This document shows, piece by piece, positions 18,601 to 27,066 of a stretch of 64,000 nt of DNA. Under the pieces are notes generated by a model. It saw only the letters and a list, made by a program, of their open reading frames with translations, did no database searches and had not been told where the DNA came from. The stretch spans positions 279,001 to 343,000 of the forward strand of contig NZ_CP097329.1 of NCBI RefSeq assembly GCF_030323025.1, written 5' to 3'. The stretch is from Pseudanabaena mucicola str. Chao 1806. Lineage in GTDB: Bacteria > Cyanobacteriota > Cyanobacteriia > Pseudanabaenales > Pseudanabaenaceae. The translations under genes and the position numbers were made by a program. The number at the start of each line of letters is the position of its first letter. The first letter of the stretch is position 1.

Positions 18601-19757
18601 GCTGTCATTCCACCCGAACTCGAAGAGTCTTCTCGATAGCCCACCTGCCAGTTTAGAATCTTAATCTGTCGCCTTTGCCGAGACAGATCCACTACAAAAA
18701 TACTCTGCGGGCAAAGAGCGCGATGAACGACCCGTTTTTGATGAGCATAGGCGATCGCTTCCGTAATTTGCCGCAGTAGCTCCAAGCGAATATCGACGCT
18801 CAAAACATCTTTATGTTGAATCAAATAAAGATCTAACCGCATCGAAGAAGGATCATGCTCAAAAATAATTGCCGATCCCAGTTGATGCTCCGTATAGCCA
18901 TAGGTGCGTAAAATGCCTGGGTGCTGTAATGAATCGACTATCCGAAATTCCCTGAGTGCTGCCCGTTCAGCGATCTTTTTCTGGATATCTGGCCAATTAC
19001 TATGCACGAGATACAAACGCACTCTTCGCACGGAATTCAGTAAACTAACATGATCTGCTTCCCAATCCTGATAGCCCTGTCCTTCGCCAATCTGGGCTTT
19101 CAGGATGTAATCACTAACTCGCCGTTGTTGCTGTGATGGACGTATTCCCGCCTGTTCCATCGCAAGGGCAAAGGCTTTACTAGTCGGGCGATCGTGCATT
19201 CCTTTAGGATGCTCATCTAGACCAAGGCAATCCCTTTTAAGCAAAGCCGAAATAATCCCCGATCGCATCGGTTTAGTTGCCGTCGCTGGGCGATCGCGCA
19301 AACAGATCCGCAGTCGCGCATTATCTTTTAAGTCACACTTCAGATCAGGCGCAGAGCAGAAAACTAAGGCTTCGATAAATGGCAATTGATACTTACCCCG
19401 AAAAGCTTTTTGTGATGCAAGGAGCGATCTTAATTTTTTAGCCTTACTATTTGCCAAAATCAACGGATTGTCATAAATACGAGACTTGCCATTATTCTCC
19501 CATTGCCAAGTTCCAGTATCCCCAGATAGTCTTCCTTGATGACTTTTAATTTCTACTAAGAATACACCTTGAGGAGTAAAAACCAGTAGATCGACTTCAT
19601 TAATGCTGCCATCACTGGCAATAAACTCAAAATTTGACCAAGCCCGATATGGTTCATAGGTCGGAAAATGCTGCCGTACATATTCAATAGCTTCTTTTTC
19701 CCAAGGAAAATTTGACTCGGTAACTGTTACCCAGTTACTAGAACTAGTCATTTGCAT
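15663..19757 (-). CDS. pglW: BREX type 2 kinase PglW (NERD, pseudokinase, Ser/Thr kinase)
   Basis: This 1364-residue protein has an N-terminal nuclease-related NERD domain (Asp56 in INEVDLLVF; Glu69 and Lys71 in FLVEIKS). A first kinase-like domain follows at about 225-495, in which HRD is HRALCP (345-350) and DFG is LNW (368-370), so it should be a pseudokinase. A second kinase at about 520-770 has GQGGSA (533-538), Lys553 and HRDIKPDN (652-659), with DFS in place of DFG (677-679). A helix-hairpin-helix-like segment (WLISLRGVGSKTRREIGD) and a long C-terminal region complete it. This layout is diagnostic of BREX-2/Pgl PglW. It is the first gene of the BREX series on the minus strand, separated from pglX by the plus-strand small-gene run. 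The frame is intact. Confidence 0.9.
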   Translation of the reverse strand: MQMTSSSNWVTVTESNFPWEKEAIEYVRQHFPTYEPYRAWSNFEFIASDGSINEVDLLVFTPQGVFLVEIKSHQGRLSGDTGTWQWENNGKSRIYDNPLILANSKAKKLRSLLASQKAFRGKYQLPFIEALVFCSAPDLKCDLKDNARLRICLRDRPATATKPMRSGIISALLKRDCLGLDEHPKGMHDRPTSKAFALAMEQAGIRPSQQQRRVSDYILKAQIGEGQGYQDWEADHVSLLNSVRRVRLYLVHSNWPDIQKKIAERAALREFRIVDSLQHPGILRTYGYTEHQLGSAIIFEHDPSSMRLDLYLIQHKDVLSVDIRLELLRQITEAIAYAHQKRVVHRALCPQSIFVVDLSRQRRQIKILNWQVGYREDSSSSGGMTAIGATSHGSVLVDDASKAYIAPESLSNISEGEHLDIFSLGAIAYHLFSGKPPASNGAELSNKLRATKGLQISGVIDGVGKELQELIQLSTHPDVSLRIDSTIEFLARLELVEEELTNPSEMEVFVEDPNLAQKGDVLAGRFEVLHRLGQGGSAIAFLVERDGQEFVIKVANDPEYNDRLRGEAEVLQKLHHEAIVEFRGLEMIGDRVAFLMNPIYVEKKADKRGDRKIETLRQRLRPEGRLHLELLERFGEDLLNAVRYLEDQKIYHRDIKPDNIAVGQVGRGDRLHAVLFDFSLSKVSLDNIRAGTTGYLDPLLPVREPPIWDSYAERYAAAITLYELATGTIPKWGDGVSDPSYLECEITIDAELFDLALRDSLPEFFAKAFRRNICDRFDNAEEMLREWRSCFEGLEPAGATLSEEDVANLQEKIAIATGDTPIAELGLGARALQVLDRHNIFVVKDLLSVQKAWLISLRGVGSKTRREIGDIVEQLRDKEIAEAELNELRSQDVADPSKLSIDMLVQRITRASGKGAPKAKSRWVKDAAIVKLRGDVAEILADVGLVMSLDEAAAAILVARGSYYDEPQRTKNAIAILQIVLEVEAVMVKPRFRLYDSSENLRSPLIAASQEAFDYAIALGQVADRLAQQDPLLPPSRAVLQLREIAVPVTIVALSDGRLMRLAAVASREAALSSRQEFYPRGMDAGRALKLSQGALLGVPILSIAEIRDRIASRYSEAANIPDHPELDELLAAAGLDLIWDAKGANGWGCYVNRLLSPFLDSSSVNSFSRQPTATGTMVIGEVDEAAADARLFEEKLQRGLKQGAFFVILVQSRYYQQAIAEIANRLSVLHLSFEDLLLNALREVADSLNVNWDLVIETDARPYEGDWDKLLLLVDRALVLVNEQLVASDRTILLSHVGMLARYDRLNWVEHWRDRVGSEIAGLWVLVPGDRPFINGKAIPLMSPSQRTTMPKSWLENRHRAVN

Positions 19758-20034
19758 TTATCTGTTCGTCCGTTAACACTGATATTGAGTTCAAGCCAAA
19801 ATGCAAGATCAACTCTGACAGCTATTGAGCCATTCACTCAAACAATTTTACACTAAAATTTCTGGTAGTGCTAAATAGGTAATATTGGGGCGGTTTGCGG
19901 AAGCGCAACCCTGATAAGTTCATCGAATTTCTCAAGAACGACTACAGCCCCAACACCTCCAAACCAATCTCGACTACTATCAAGCCAAACTCCAACATGC
20001 TGCCGATCTAAAAATGGCAGACCTCAAGAATTAG
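19758..20034. other. Intergenic stretch with possible gene remnant
   Basis: No complete gene was seen. About 19935-20034 on the plus strand reads as a plausible protein tail (for example LQTNLDYYQAKLQHAADLK, then a stop) without a start, so a degraded gene end is possible. A sequence similar to the GGTAGTGCT end of repeat family C occurs near 19862. Confidence 0.3.
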
Positions 20035-20138
20035 TAAGTAGCTAGACATAAGTAAACTAAAAACCGAGAGTTTTGTTCCGCCCGCTACGCGGGCGGAACA
20101 AAACTCTGGTTTGGGTTTTAATTAAGTTGAGCTACTTA
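20035..20138. repeat. MITE-like repeat, family B (TIR TAAGTAGCT), copy B1
   Basis: The element starts TAAGTAGCTAGACATAAGT and ends with GCTACTTA, and carries a perfect internal hairpin with core CCCGCTACGCGGG. Copies occur at 25026-25129, 48218-48321 and, split, at 42777-44460. The stop codon of the next gene (20138-20136) lies in its end. Confidence 0.8.
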
Positions 20139-20459
20139 ATACACTGAACCATCAGAACGTTTGTAAAAATTATAGGAAGGCTTGAGACCAAATATAGTTG
20201 GTAAACCATCAGCATCAATACAGAAGCAGATTGTCCCATCTTTTCGTAAATGGTAAACTTCTGCAACAAAGGTTAGTTTGAAACCCGCAGCAGTTATTAC
20301 GTTTAAAACTGTTGGCTCATTTTTACTTAACAGTTCTTCATAAGATTGCTTCTCATATTCTCTACCAATTTTATCGACCTCTTGTCGGAGAATTTGGTAG
20401 TTAAGCCTCAGTATCTGTCTTTGTTCCTTGTTGAAACAAAATAAGTTAGCTAGTTTCAT
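20136..20459 (-). CDS. Hypothetical protein (107 aa)
   Basis: I do not recognise this protein. The ATG at 20459 (MKLANLFCFNKEQRQILRL) is preferred because the longer frame up to 20615 runs into a repeat and looks like chance coding. It has a helical N-terminal half with KIGREYEKQSYEELLSK and a beta-rich C-terminal half (FKLTFVAEVYHLRKDGTICFCIDADGLPTIFG). The stop is supplied by a family B repeat, so the original end may be lost. It lies downstream of the CHAT gene on the same strand, separated by a family A repeat. Confidence 0.5.
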   Translation of the reverse strand: MKLANLFCFNKEQRQILRLNYQILRQEVDKIGREYEKQSYEELLSKNEPTVLNVITAAGFKLTFVAEVYHLRKDGTICFCIDADGLPTIFGLKPSYNFYKRSDGSVY

Positions 20460-20535
20460 TGACTGGTTTAAAGGAACAAATAAAATGATGGACTTGACAA
20501 GAAAAGACGAGAAAAAAGTTAAGTTGAGATACTTA

Positions 20536-20628
20536 TAGGACTTACGCAAACCGAAGGAATTTATTAGGTTTGAGGTAGATGTGGTGCGGGCTTCGCCCGC
20601 ACCACATCTACCCAATGCGTAAGTCCTA
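20536..20628. repeat. MITE-like repeat, family A, copy A2
   Basis: It starts TAGGACTTACGCA and ends TGCGTAAGTCCTA, with an internal perfect hairpin (TAGATGTGGTGCGGGC, TTC loop, complement). Its right end falls two bases before the stop codon of the CHAT gene. Confidence 0.85.
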
Positions 20629-20630
20629 AC

Positions 20631-23600
20631 TTATAAGCTATTGCTAATCAGGATGAAAGCAGACCAGAAATAGGGATGAGAGAACTCCTTAGACCGAATA
20701 ATTGCTAATTGTGCTTGACGCAGAGATTCGGAACGAGATTGACCACTTTGCTTGATATGTTGATAAAACTCCTGCATTAATGCTTCTGTACCCTTATCAC
20801 TCACCTGCCACAGAGAGGCGATCGCCGCTTTTGCACCCGCCCTTTGCACTTGATAGCCAAAGCCAAAATGTTCAATACCGCTAGCACCCACACCTGTTTG
20901 ACAGGCACTGAGAACGATTAACTCAACATTTGACATCGGTAGATCTTTGATTTCATTGAGCAAGATGCGATCGCCATTACCAAAGATCAAAAATGAATTT
21001 TCGGGCTTACCCGCATTGAACTCTGCATGGGTCGCTAAGTGAATAACATTTCGCGTTTGCATTTGGGCTTCAGTGGCTTTGCGACTAAAGTCATTGGCGA
21101 CAAGCTTCACTGTATTAGGCAAGGTAGAGGAAATAGCTTGTACTTCCGTGACTGTAGCAGGTAGCCCAAGTTGTCCAAATTTAATGCTATTAGCAGCACC
21201 ACCAAAAGCTCCTGCCAAAGTTCGCAAAGGCTGAGGAGGTTTGGGAGTAAAATCACTGAGACTATAAGCAATCAGATTATTCACACTATACTTTTCTACT
21301 AGCCATTTTTTACCATCATAGAGTGCTGTTATCGGAACATGGCGCAATTGTTCATCAGGGGCATAGAGAATGGTATTAGTTTCGGCAAGATCTGCTTCAA
21401 TGGGTTTGATCAGAATGTCGTAGAGTTCCTTAGCAGGTTTGATCACATCTAATGAACTAGAATCTCTTAGTCCAAATTTAAAATCCCTGACTAATTCCAA
21501 TATTTTATCGCTTTTAATGGAAGTAGAACGATGTATTGGGAGTTTATTTGGGATAAATAGAATTAGTTCTAACTTATTATTTAAAATGAGGGGATAAAGG
21601 AGCGCATGACCTTGAGGGAGTTTTTGTAAATAGTCAGGAACCCGATTCAACTCTGTTGATGGTAATCGGCTTAATTCTTGAACAATAAGCTGATTACCAT
21701 CAATTAATTGTTGCGAAGATAACTGTTGCGAAGAATTAAGGGGCTGTGTTGCGATCGCATTGATTTGTGATGCTTCTTCAGGAAAAATATAAATACCCTG
21801 AGCAGTTCTCTCATTGCCTTTCACATTTTGTAAATAGTCTTGTAGTTCTTGAACTTTAAGTAGATCAAGAACTTGCAATCCTTCCATAACTCGCCCTTGT
21901 CTTAATAGTAGAGCAGCTAAGGAACGATAATTAGCTGCTACAGTGCGTTCATAGGATCTTTGCTGATCGATGGACAGTACTCGCAATTCTTTGCGAATCG
22001 ATTCTGTTACATTTATCGATTGTTTATAAAAGGCGATCGCTAATTCAGGGTATTTTTTTTCCAATATGTAACCAATATTACCTAGCAGTTTAGCCTCTTG
22101 GTTGCGATTGCCAACTTCAAGAGCAAAGAGTAAAGCAAACTGAAATGATACAAAGGCTTGGTCAAACAGATTGGATCGGGCATAGCTTAAACCGAGTTGA
22201 TAGATAGCATCAGCCGCTCCAGACAGATCGCCAATTTCACGATAGATATCTAAAGCCTGTTGATTGAATGCGATGGTCTTATCGATTTGATTGAGTTCAT
22301 AGTATAAATTACTAGCTTGTAACAGCATGACAGCTTCCGATTTGCGATCGCCTGATTTTTTAAAAAACTCCAGTAAAGTGAGAACAGACTGTAACTGTGC
22401 TTGGGGGGGCTTGGAATTATTAGAGATAAGTCCCACTAAAGACGCTGCAATCTTTCGCAGTTGCGGATAACCTTTGATGAATTCAGGTAACTCTTTCAAG
22501 ATACTACTAATTTTTTCATGATCATCCAATTGCAAATATACCTGTGCTAGATAGATAGATGTGACCCCTTTGCCTTGCTGATCTCCTAGGGCTTGATACA
22601 GAGCTTGTGCTTCTTTTAAAGTAGTGATGGCTTTGGGATATTGGCTAAAGGAAGTATAAAGACTTCCTTGCCCAGTCAAAATTCCTGCTAGAGTTTGGCG
22701 ATCGCTCGGTTTGGGATCAGCATCCCTAGCCAAATCTGCATAAATTACTCTTGCCTCTTCATAAATTGTCAAAGCTTCACGATTCAGCCCTTGGGCAAGA
22801 AACACATCAGCTATATTTTTTAGAATCAGCCCTTGACCTGCACGATCATTCAAGGTTTGATAGATTTTCTGAGCTTGCAAATAGAACTCGATCGCTTGAG
22901 GATATTTACCAAGATTCCGATAGGCAGTAGCAACATCGCTTAAAATCTCTGCTTCACGAGGCTTGTCATCGGTCTGACGCACCAGTTCTAATGCTTTGAG
23001 ATTGAGTTGAGCAACTTGCGTATATTCCAAGGACAAACTGAAAATATTTCCTTCCAGATTCAAAGCATTAGCTTGACCTAGAGGATTTTCCAAGGCTTGA
23101 TAGGTACTACCACTCTGTCTAGCTAATGCTAAGGCTGGTTCCTTTTGACCTAGTAAACTATAGATAGAAGCTAAATAAAAGAGAATTTGCCCTTCCGAGG
23201 CGCGATTCTTTTCGGCAATGCTGATTTTAAGTCCATTCTCGAAATAGGCAACTGAGCGAGGAAATTCATACTTCTTAACATAAACAACACCAATACTTGC
23301 CAGCGTTTTACCCTCTCGATAGCGATCGCCCACTTCTTGACGGATTTTTAAGGATTCCTCCAACAATGGCAAGGCTTTCGCATATTGTTCCAAGCTGATA
23401 TAGGCTCGCCCTAATTGATATTTTGTTTCCCCCTCTGCTTTGCGATAATGCTGTTTATCGGCATTACTTAAATTGGGCGCAGGAGATTGGATGAGTGTCA
23501 ATGCGTTTTGCAAATTGGCGATCGCTGAGGCTTCCTGCCTTAAGCTTACCTGTGCCATGCCAATCCCTGTGAGAGCAAGCACTTCACCTAAGTGATCGCC

Positions 23601-23903
23601 CTGTTGTCGATAGATATTAAGAACCTGTTGATATTGCTGCAAAGATTCCTGAAACTTACCCTGATCGAAGAGTTTTTCGGCTTTTTGGAGAAGCAAATCC
23701 GTATCTTTAACACTTGGCTTCGATTTGACAGAATTAGTTTCCGCAGCTACAACCTGATAATTGCTATTATCAAATACTCGTAACGCATAAACAGGGGTTA
23801 ATCCTAGATCCACTAAAAGTAGACCCATTCCCAAGACAGTCACGGATAGGCGATCGCTAAGAGATTTCCTTTGCATAGATCCTGTAGATACCTTATGGAG
23901 CAT
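20631..23903 (-). CDS. TPR repeat protein with C-terminal CHAT (caspase-like) domain
   Basis: This 1090-residue protein has a signal-like hydrophobic segment near residues 20-42 and many tetratricopeptide repeats to about residue 640 (for example ALPLLEESLKIRQEVGDRYREGKTLASIGVVY). The C-terminal CHAT domain has His959 in HLATHAEF and Cys1001 in VLSACQTGVG, the expected caspase-type dyad. Such proteins are abundant in filamentous cyanobacteria. Some CHAT-TPR proteins elsewhere act as proteases in defence or cell-death pathways, but the target here is unknown. The start could be MQRKSLSDRL, 27 bases downstream. It sits just upstream of the BREX island on the same strand, so a defence link is possible but not shown. 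Confidence 0.88.
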   Translation of the reverse strand: MLHKVSTGSMQRKSLSDRLSVTVLGMGLLLVDLGLTPVYALRVFDNSNYQVVAAETNSVKSKPSVKDTDLLLQKAEKLFDQGKFQESLQQYQQVLNIYRQQGDHLGEVLALTGIGMAQVSLRQEASAIANLQNALTLIQSPAPNLSNADKQHYRKAEGETKYQLGRAYISLEQYAKALPLLEESLKIRQEVGDRYREGKTLASIGVVYVKKYEFPRSVAYFENGLKISIAEKNRASEGQILFYLASIYSLLGQKEPALALARQSGSTYQALENPLGQANALNLEGNIFSLSLEYTQVAQLNLKALELVRQTDDKPREAEILSDVATAYRNLGKYPQAIEFYLQAQKIYQTLNDRAGQGLILKNIADVFLAQGLNREALTIYEEARVIYADLARDADPKPSDRQTLAGILTGQGSLYTSFSQYPKAITTLKEAQALYQALGDQQGKGVTSIYLAQVYLQLDDHEKISSILKELPEFIKGYPQLRKIAASLVGLISNNSKPPQAQLQSVLTLLEFFKKSGDRKSEAVMLLQASNLYYELNQIDKTIAFNQQALDIYREIGDLSGAADAIYQLGLSYARSNLFDQAFVSFQFALLFALEVGNRNQEAKLLGNIGYILEKKYPELAIAFYKQSINVTESIRKELRVLSIDQQRSYERTVAANYRSLAALLLRQGRVMEGLQVLDLLKVQELQDYLQNVKGNERTAQGIYIFPEEASQINAIATQPLNSSQQLSSQQLIDGNQLIVQELSRLPSTELNRVPDYLQKLPQGHALLYPLILNNKLELILFIPNKLPIHRSTSIKSDKILELVRDFKFGLRDSSSLDVIKPAKELYDILIKPIEADLAETNTILYAPDEQLRHVPITALYDGKKWLVEKYSVNNLIAYSLSDFTPKPPQPLRTLAGAFGGAANSIKFGQLGLPATVTEVQAISSTLPNTVKLVANDFSRKATEAQMQTRNVIHLATHAEFNAGKPENSFLIFGNGDRILLNEIKDLPMSNVELIVLSACQTGVGASGIEHFGFGYQVQRAGAKAAIASLWQVSDKGTEALMQEFYQHIKQSGQSRSESLRQAQLAIIRSKEFSHPYFWSAFILISNSL

Positions 23904-24142
23904 AAATTTCTAAATCAGACTTTATACACTGTCTTTAATATATTGAGTGGTATGAAGCCACCCTTAATATAGAATCATTGGCATCGACTTCGCCCAGCCA
24001 GCAAAAATGGTCTTTGACCAAGCTAAGCCTGAGCCACTCATATCCTTATTGTGACCTGCTATATGCTGACAAATGATCAATCATGTTGTCATAATGAACT
24101 AAATTTAACAAATATTTCGATAGGAGAATACAGCCAAAAGTT

Positions 24143-24862
24143 ATGGAAATATCGGATATCCCTGAAGTAATTGAAGGGCATAATGAAGATCATGACGAAT
24201 CGGAAGATCATGACAAATCTCCTAAGACTAATGAATCACATAAAGAACAAAAAAACAAAAAAAGTCAACTCAATAACTATGTCGCAATTACTGTAGTTGT
24301 ATTTGTCACTTTTATGGGTATATGCAAAGTCAAAAGTGACAATGTAGTTCAGGCTATGCAAAAGGCTCAAGCCGATCGCATTGATACATGGTCTTTTTAT
24401 CAAGCTCGTAATGTCCGTGCAGAGATTGCCAAATCCACCGTTGCTCAATTGAAATTACAGGCGGAAGCGCAACAGCAACCCAAAATTCGTGCTGATTACG
24501 AAAAGGAAATTGCTAAGTATGAGGTGATCGCCGCCAAACAAGATAAGGAAAAGAACCTATTGCAACAACAGGCTAAGGAAGCAGAAAAGCAATATGAACA
24601 GTTAAATGTCCATGATGATCAGTTTGACTTGTCTGAGGCTGCCTTTGCCCTTGCGATCGCCATGCTTGCAATGACCTCGCTCACCCAAAAGGGTTGGCTC
24701 TATGGTGCTGCCATGGTTCCCGCAGTCTTTGGGTTGTTTATGGGACTCGCAGGTTTGCTGAACTGGGATTATCATCCCGATGCGATGACCAAGCTATTGT
24801 CAGATACAGCTATTCATAAACCCCACAAACAAACTGCTAATTTGCATTATCCTCAAATTTAA
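24143..24862 (+). CDS. DUF4337 family membrane protein
   Basis: This 239-residue protein has an acidic His/Asp/Glu-rich N-terminus (residues 1-35), a first membrane segment (YVAITVVVFVTFMGI) and a long helical coiled-coil-like stretch (AQLKLQAEAQQQPKIRADYEKEIAKYEVIAAKQDKEK). Two C-terminal membrane segments follow (FALAIAMLAMTSLT and AAMVPAVFGLFMGLAGLL). This matches DUF4337. Function is unknown. It is monocistronic between the CHAT gene (divergent) and a family C repeat. Confidence 0.85.
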   Translation: MEISDIPEVIEGHNEDHDESEDHDKSPKTNESHKEQKNKKSQLNNYVAITVVVFVTFMGICKVKSDNVVQAMQKAQADRIDTWSFYQARNVRAEIAKSTVAQLKLQAEAQQQPKIRADYEKEIAKYEVIAAKQDKEKNLLQQQAKEAEKQYEQLNVHDDQFDLSEAAFALAIAMLAMTSLTQKGWLYGAAMVPAVFGLFMGLAGLLNWDYHPDAMTKLLSDTAIHKPHKQTANLHYPQI

Positions 24863-24869
24863 ATTTTTG

Positions 24870-24946
24870 GGTAGTGCTGCAAAGTAATTTTTGAGTAATT
24901 GTGTTGCGGGCGCTTCGCACCCGCAACACAATTACATTGACGGTAA
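24870..24946. repeat. MITE-like repeat, family C (GGTAGTGCTGCAAAGTAA), copy C1
   Basis: It starts GGTAGTGCTGCAAAGTAATT and holds a long hairpin TAATTGTGTTGCGGGCG with its complement. The right terminal repeat is degraded compared with copy C2 at 50263-50342. Confidence 0.7.
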
Positions 24947-25025
24947 GTCTATGGATTTGTTTACACGACTTCGGTGGGTAAAAATCCCTGTAACTTGCCT
25001 GCTTCAAAAACGCTATAACATTAAA

Positions 25026-25129
25026 TAAGTAGCTCAACTTAATTAAAACTAAAAACCAGATTTTGTTCCGCCCGTGTAGCGAGCGGAACAAAATTCTCGG
25101 TTTTTAGTTTACTTATGTCTATACTTACT
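25026..25129. repeat. MITE-like repeat, family B, copy B2
   Basis: It starts TAAGTAGCTCAACTTAATTA and continues as the other copies. The hairpin core is mutated (CCCGTGTAGCGAGCGG) and the right end is ATACTTACT instead of AGCTACTTA, so this is an older, decaying copy. Confidence 0.75.
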
Positions 25130-25161
25130 GCATTAATAAATTTAAGAAATTTAGGTAAATC

Positions 25162-25365
25162 ATGAAAAACTTTCTTCTCAATTTGCTCCGCTACCCTAAG
25201 TTCTTAGCTTTAATTACTGGTGGTGTTCTATCCATTGTCATCGCACCGATTATTCCATTATTTAAAAAGCCAATTACTGCGATCGCCATGCTTACGGCTT
25301 TAGTTAGTGGATTTATTGGTGTGTCATTAGTATTAAGAGCTATGCTAGGACTGGACGTTGCTTAG
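25162..25365 (+). CDS. DUF751 (Ycf33-like) membrane protein
   Basis: This 67-residue protein with two membrane segments is similar to Ycf33/DUF751 (NLLRYPKFLALITGGVLSIVIAPIIPLFK; ending LVLRAMLGLD). Such genes often sit upstream of rbfA in cyanobacteria, as here. A role in photosynthetic membranes is suspected but not defined. Confidence 0.85.
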   Translation: MKNFLLNLLRYPKFLALITGGVLSIVIAPIIPLFKKPITAIAMLTALVSGFIGVSLVLRAMLGLDVA

Positions 25366-25458
25366 TAAAGTAGTTTTCATTTGAGCTGAGGCAAAATGAA
25401 AACTATGAAAACAGCTTGAAGTTCAATGCGCTAATTGACAGCTTCTTGAAATATCAAC

Positions 25459-25776
25459 GTGTTGGACATGTTAACCACTATGTTAGACATCGTAATCATT
25501 TTATTGCTCGGTATAGCGCCCCCAATCCTATCTCTATGGATGATGCATCGCGCTCAAGTCTCTTACAAACAAACAACTCGGCAAATCAATACTCCTAGTA
25601 TTCCACCAACCCCTAGCATCAAATCCTTACCTCCCGCCGATATGATTTGCATTGAGGGATATGGTTACGTGATTGGCAAAGTTAGCTGTAAGTATAATGC
25701 GCGGTCACAGTATATCCGTTGTGCCGTTAATCCTAGTGGTCCCTGTCAAGACTGTCGATATTACGAAAGCTTGTAA
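25459..25776 (+). CDS. DUF6464 family protein
   Basis: This 105-residue protein has an N-terminal membrane segment (IVIILLLGIAPPILSLWMM) and a conserved Cys-rich tail (CKYNARSQYIRCAVNPSGPCQDCRYYE) typical of the cyanobacterial DUF6464 family. The start is uncertain: MLTTMLD, a few codons in, is also possible. It lies between DUF751 and rbfA on the same strand. Function unknown. Confidence 0.8.
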   Translation: MLDMLTTMLDIVIILLLGIAPPILSLWMMHRAQVSYKQTTRQINTPSIPPTPSIKSLPPADMICIEGYGYVIGKVSCKYNARSQYIRCAVNPSGPCQDCRYYESL

Positions 25777-25899
25777 CTGATAAATCTTTCAAGATTGACC
25801 AGTTATCTTCAAATCTTCAATTGTCAAGGTTAGGATAAATGATGCAAATTGTTACTAGTCCTAATACGAAATCAAACTTTATTGTGTAAATGTAAATCT

Positions 25900-26283
25900 A
25901 TGGCTACTACAAGACGAGTTGCTCGTGTCGCCGAATTAATTAAGCGAGAAGTTAGCAATATGTTGCTGAAAGATATTAAAGATGATCGTGTAGGGATGGG
26001 CATGGTTAGCGTCACTGATGCAGAACTATCGGGTGATCTCCAACATGTGAAAATTTTTGTCAGTATTTATGGCACTGAAGAAGCCCGTCAACAAACGATG
26101 GAAGCCCTAGCTTCAGCAACAGGCTACATTAAGCGCGAAGTTGGACAAAGATTAGCTTTACGCCGTGTTCCTGAAGTTGTCTTCCATGAGGATCGATCAT
26201 TTGAACGTGGGGTCAAGGTCTTGTCGCTGATTAATCAACTAACTCGCGAACGTGAAGAGAAGGAGTCTAAGTTAAGTGATTGA
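25900..26283 (+). CDS. rbfA: Ribosome-binding factor A
   Basis: This 127-residue KH-fold protein helps mature the 30S subunit by binding near 16S helix 1. The start [19 protein letters not shown] at 25900 is the typical RbfA beginning; an earlier in-frame ATG at 25849 adds unrelated residues. Family landmarks include [31 protein letters not shown] and the ending [18 protein letters not shown]. The last eight bases overlap the next gene. Confidence 0.93.
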   Translation: MATTRRVARVAELIKREVSNMLLKDIKDDRVGMGMVSVTDAELSGDLQHVKIFVSIYGTEEARQQTMEALASATGYIKREVGQRLALRRVPEVVFHEDRSFERGVKVLSLINQLTREREEKESKLSD

Positions 26284-26911
26284 GTTGTTTAAGGCAGGAG
26301 GATGGGTGATGTACCCACTCGCGGCTCTATCAATATTTGCCTTAGCAGGGATCATGGAGCGTCTAATTTTTTGGATTGGTATCCTGAGGTTAGAGAAACA
26401 AACTGGCGAAAATATTCTAGCGATCGCGCGTCAAGACTTACAATTAGCGGCTCAATTGGCTGAGACCTCTCTTAAAGTTCCTGTTGGTCGATTTCTTTAT
26501 GCTCCTCTAGCCCTAGAAGATCCTGATCCTGAATTATTTCGCTTAGCTCTCGAAAGCTCTGCTGATGAAGAGTTAGCAGGAATGCTCAAGGGGGAAAAGC
26601 TCCTAGAGTCGGCAATTACCCTTGCACCTTTGTTAGGGCTATTAGGAACTGTGACAGGATTGATCATCTCTTTTGGTTCCCTTAAAATTGGTGATGTTGC
26701 GGCAAATACAAAGTCGGGATCGCTAACTCAAGGTATCGGAGAGGCTCTAATTACAACTGCAACAGGTCTGATCATTGCCATCTTCACCTCCGCATTTCAC
26801 CGTTTATTTCTAGCATTTCAAGATCAACAAGCCAAGCTATTTGTGAAGTTTGGCAATCAACTAGAGCTAATCTATCGACAACACTGGCAACAAAATAAAT
26901 CTCGCCCATAA
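26276..26911 (+). CDS. MotA/TolQ/ExbB proton channel family protein
   Basis: This 211-residue inner-membrane protein begins with GTG at 26276, inside the end of rbfA, so translation is coupled. Three membrane segments are visible: [37 protein letters not shown] and the [17 protein letters not shown] segment, the ExbB/TolQ signature. It would pair with an ExbD/TolR-type protein to harvest proton motive force, but no partner gene follows. Confidence 0.88.
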   Translation: MIELFKAGGWVMYPLAALSIFALAGIMERLIFWIGILRLEKQTGENILAIARQDLQLAAQLAETSLKVPVGRFLYAPLALEDPDPELFRLALESSADEELAGMLKGEKLLESAITLAPLLGLLGTVTGLIISFGSLKIGDVAANTKSGSLTQGIGEALITTATGLIIAIFTSAFHRLFLAFQDQQAKLFVKFGNQLELIYRQHWQQNKSRP

Positions 26912-26940
26912 AAGAAGGTTCGCAATGCGAACCTTCTTTT
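26910..26940 (+). terminator. Rho-independent terminator after the ExbB-like gene
   Basis: The perfect hairpin AAAAGAAGGTTCGC-ATG-CGAACCTTCTTTT ends in a T-run directly after the stop codon. Confidence 0.9.
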
Positions 26941-27066
26941 ATGAGGTTTAAAAAGTGAAAAGGGCTGCTCTGGTTTTACCCATTTCAGAATTGCGTAGTG
27001 CTTACAATCAATGCTGAAAGATATTAGAATAGGACAGCAATCTTTTCGGCTTGGTTAAACACTTTC

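Noticed and set aside
20460-20615. Extended N-terminus of the 107-residue gene
   Set aside because: The extra 52 codons run into the family A repeat and do not look like protein.
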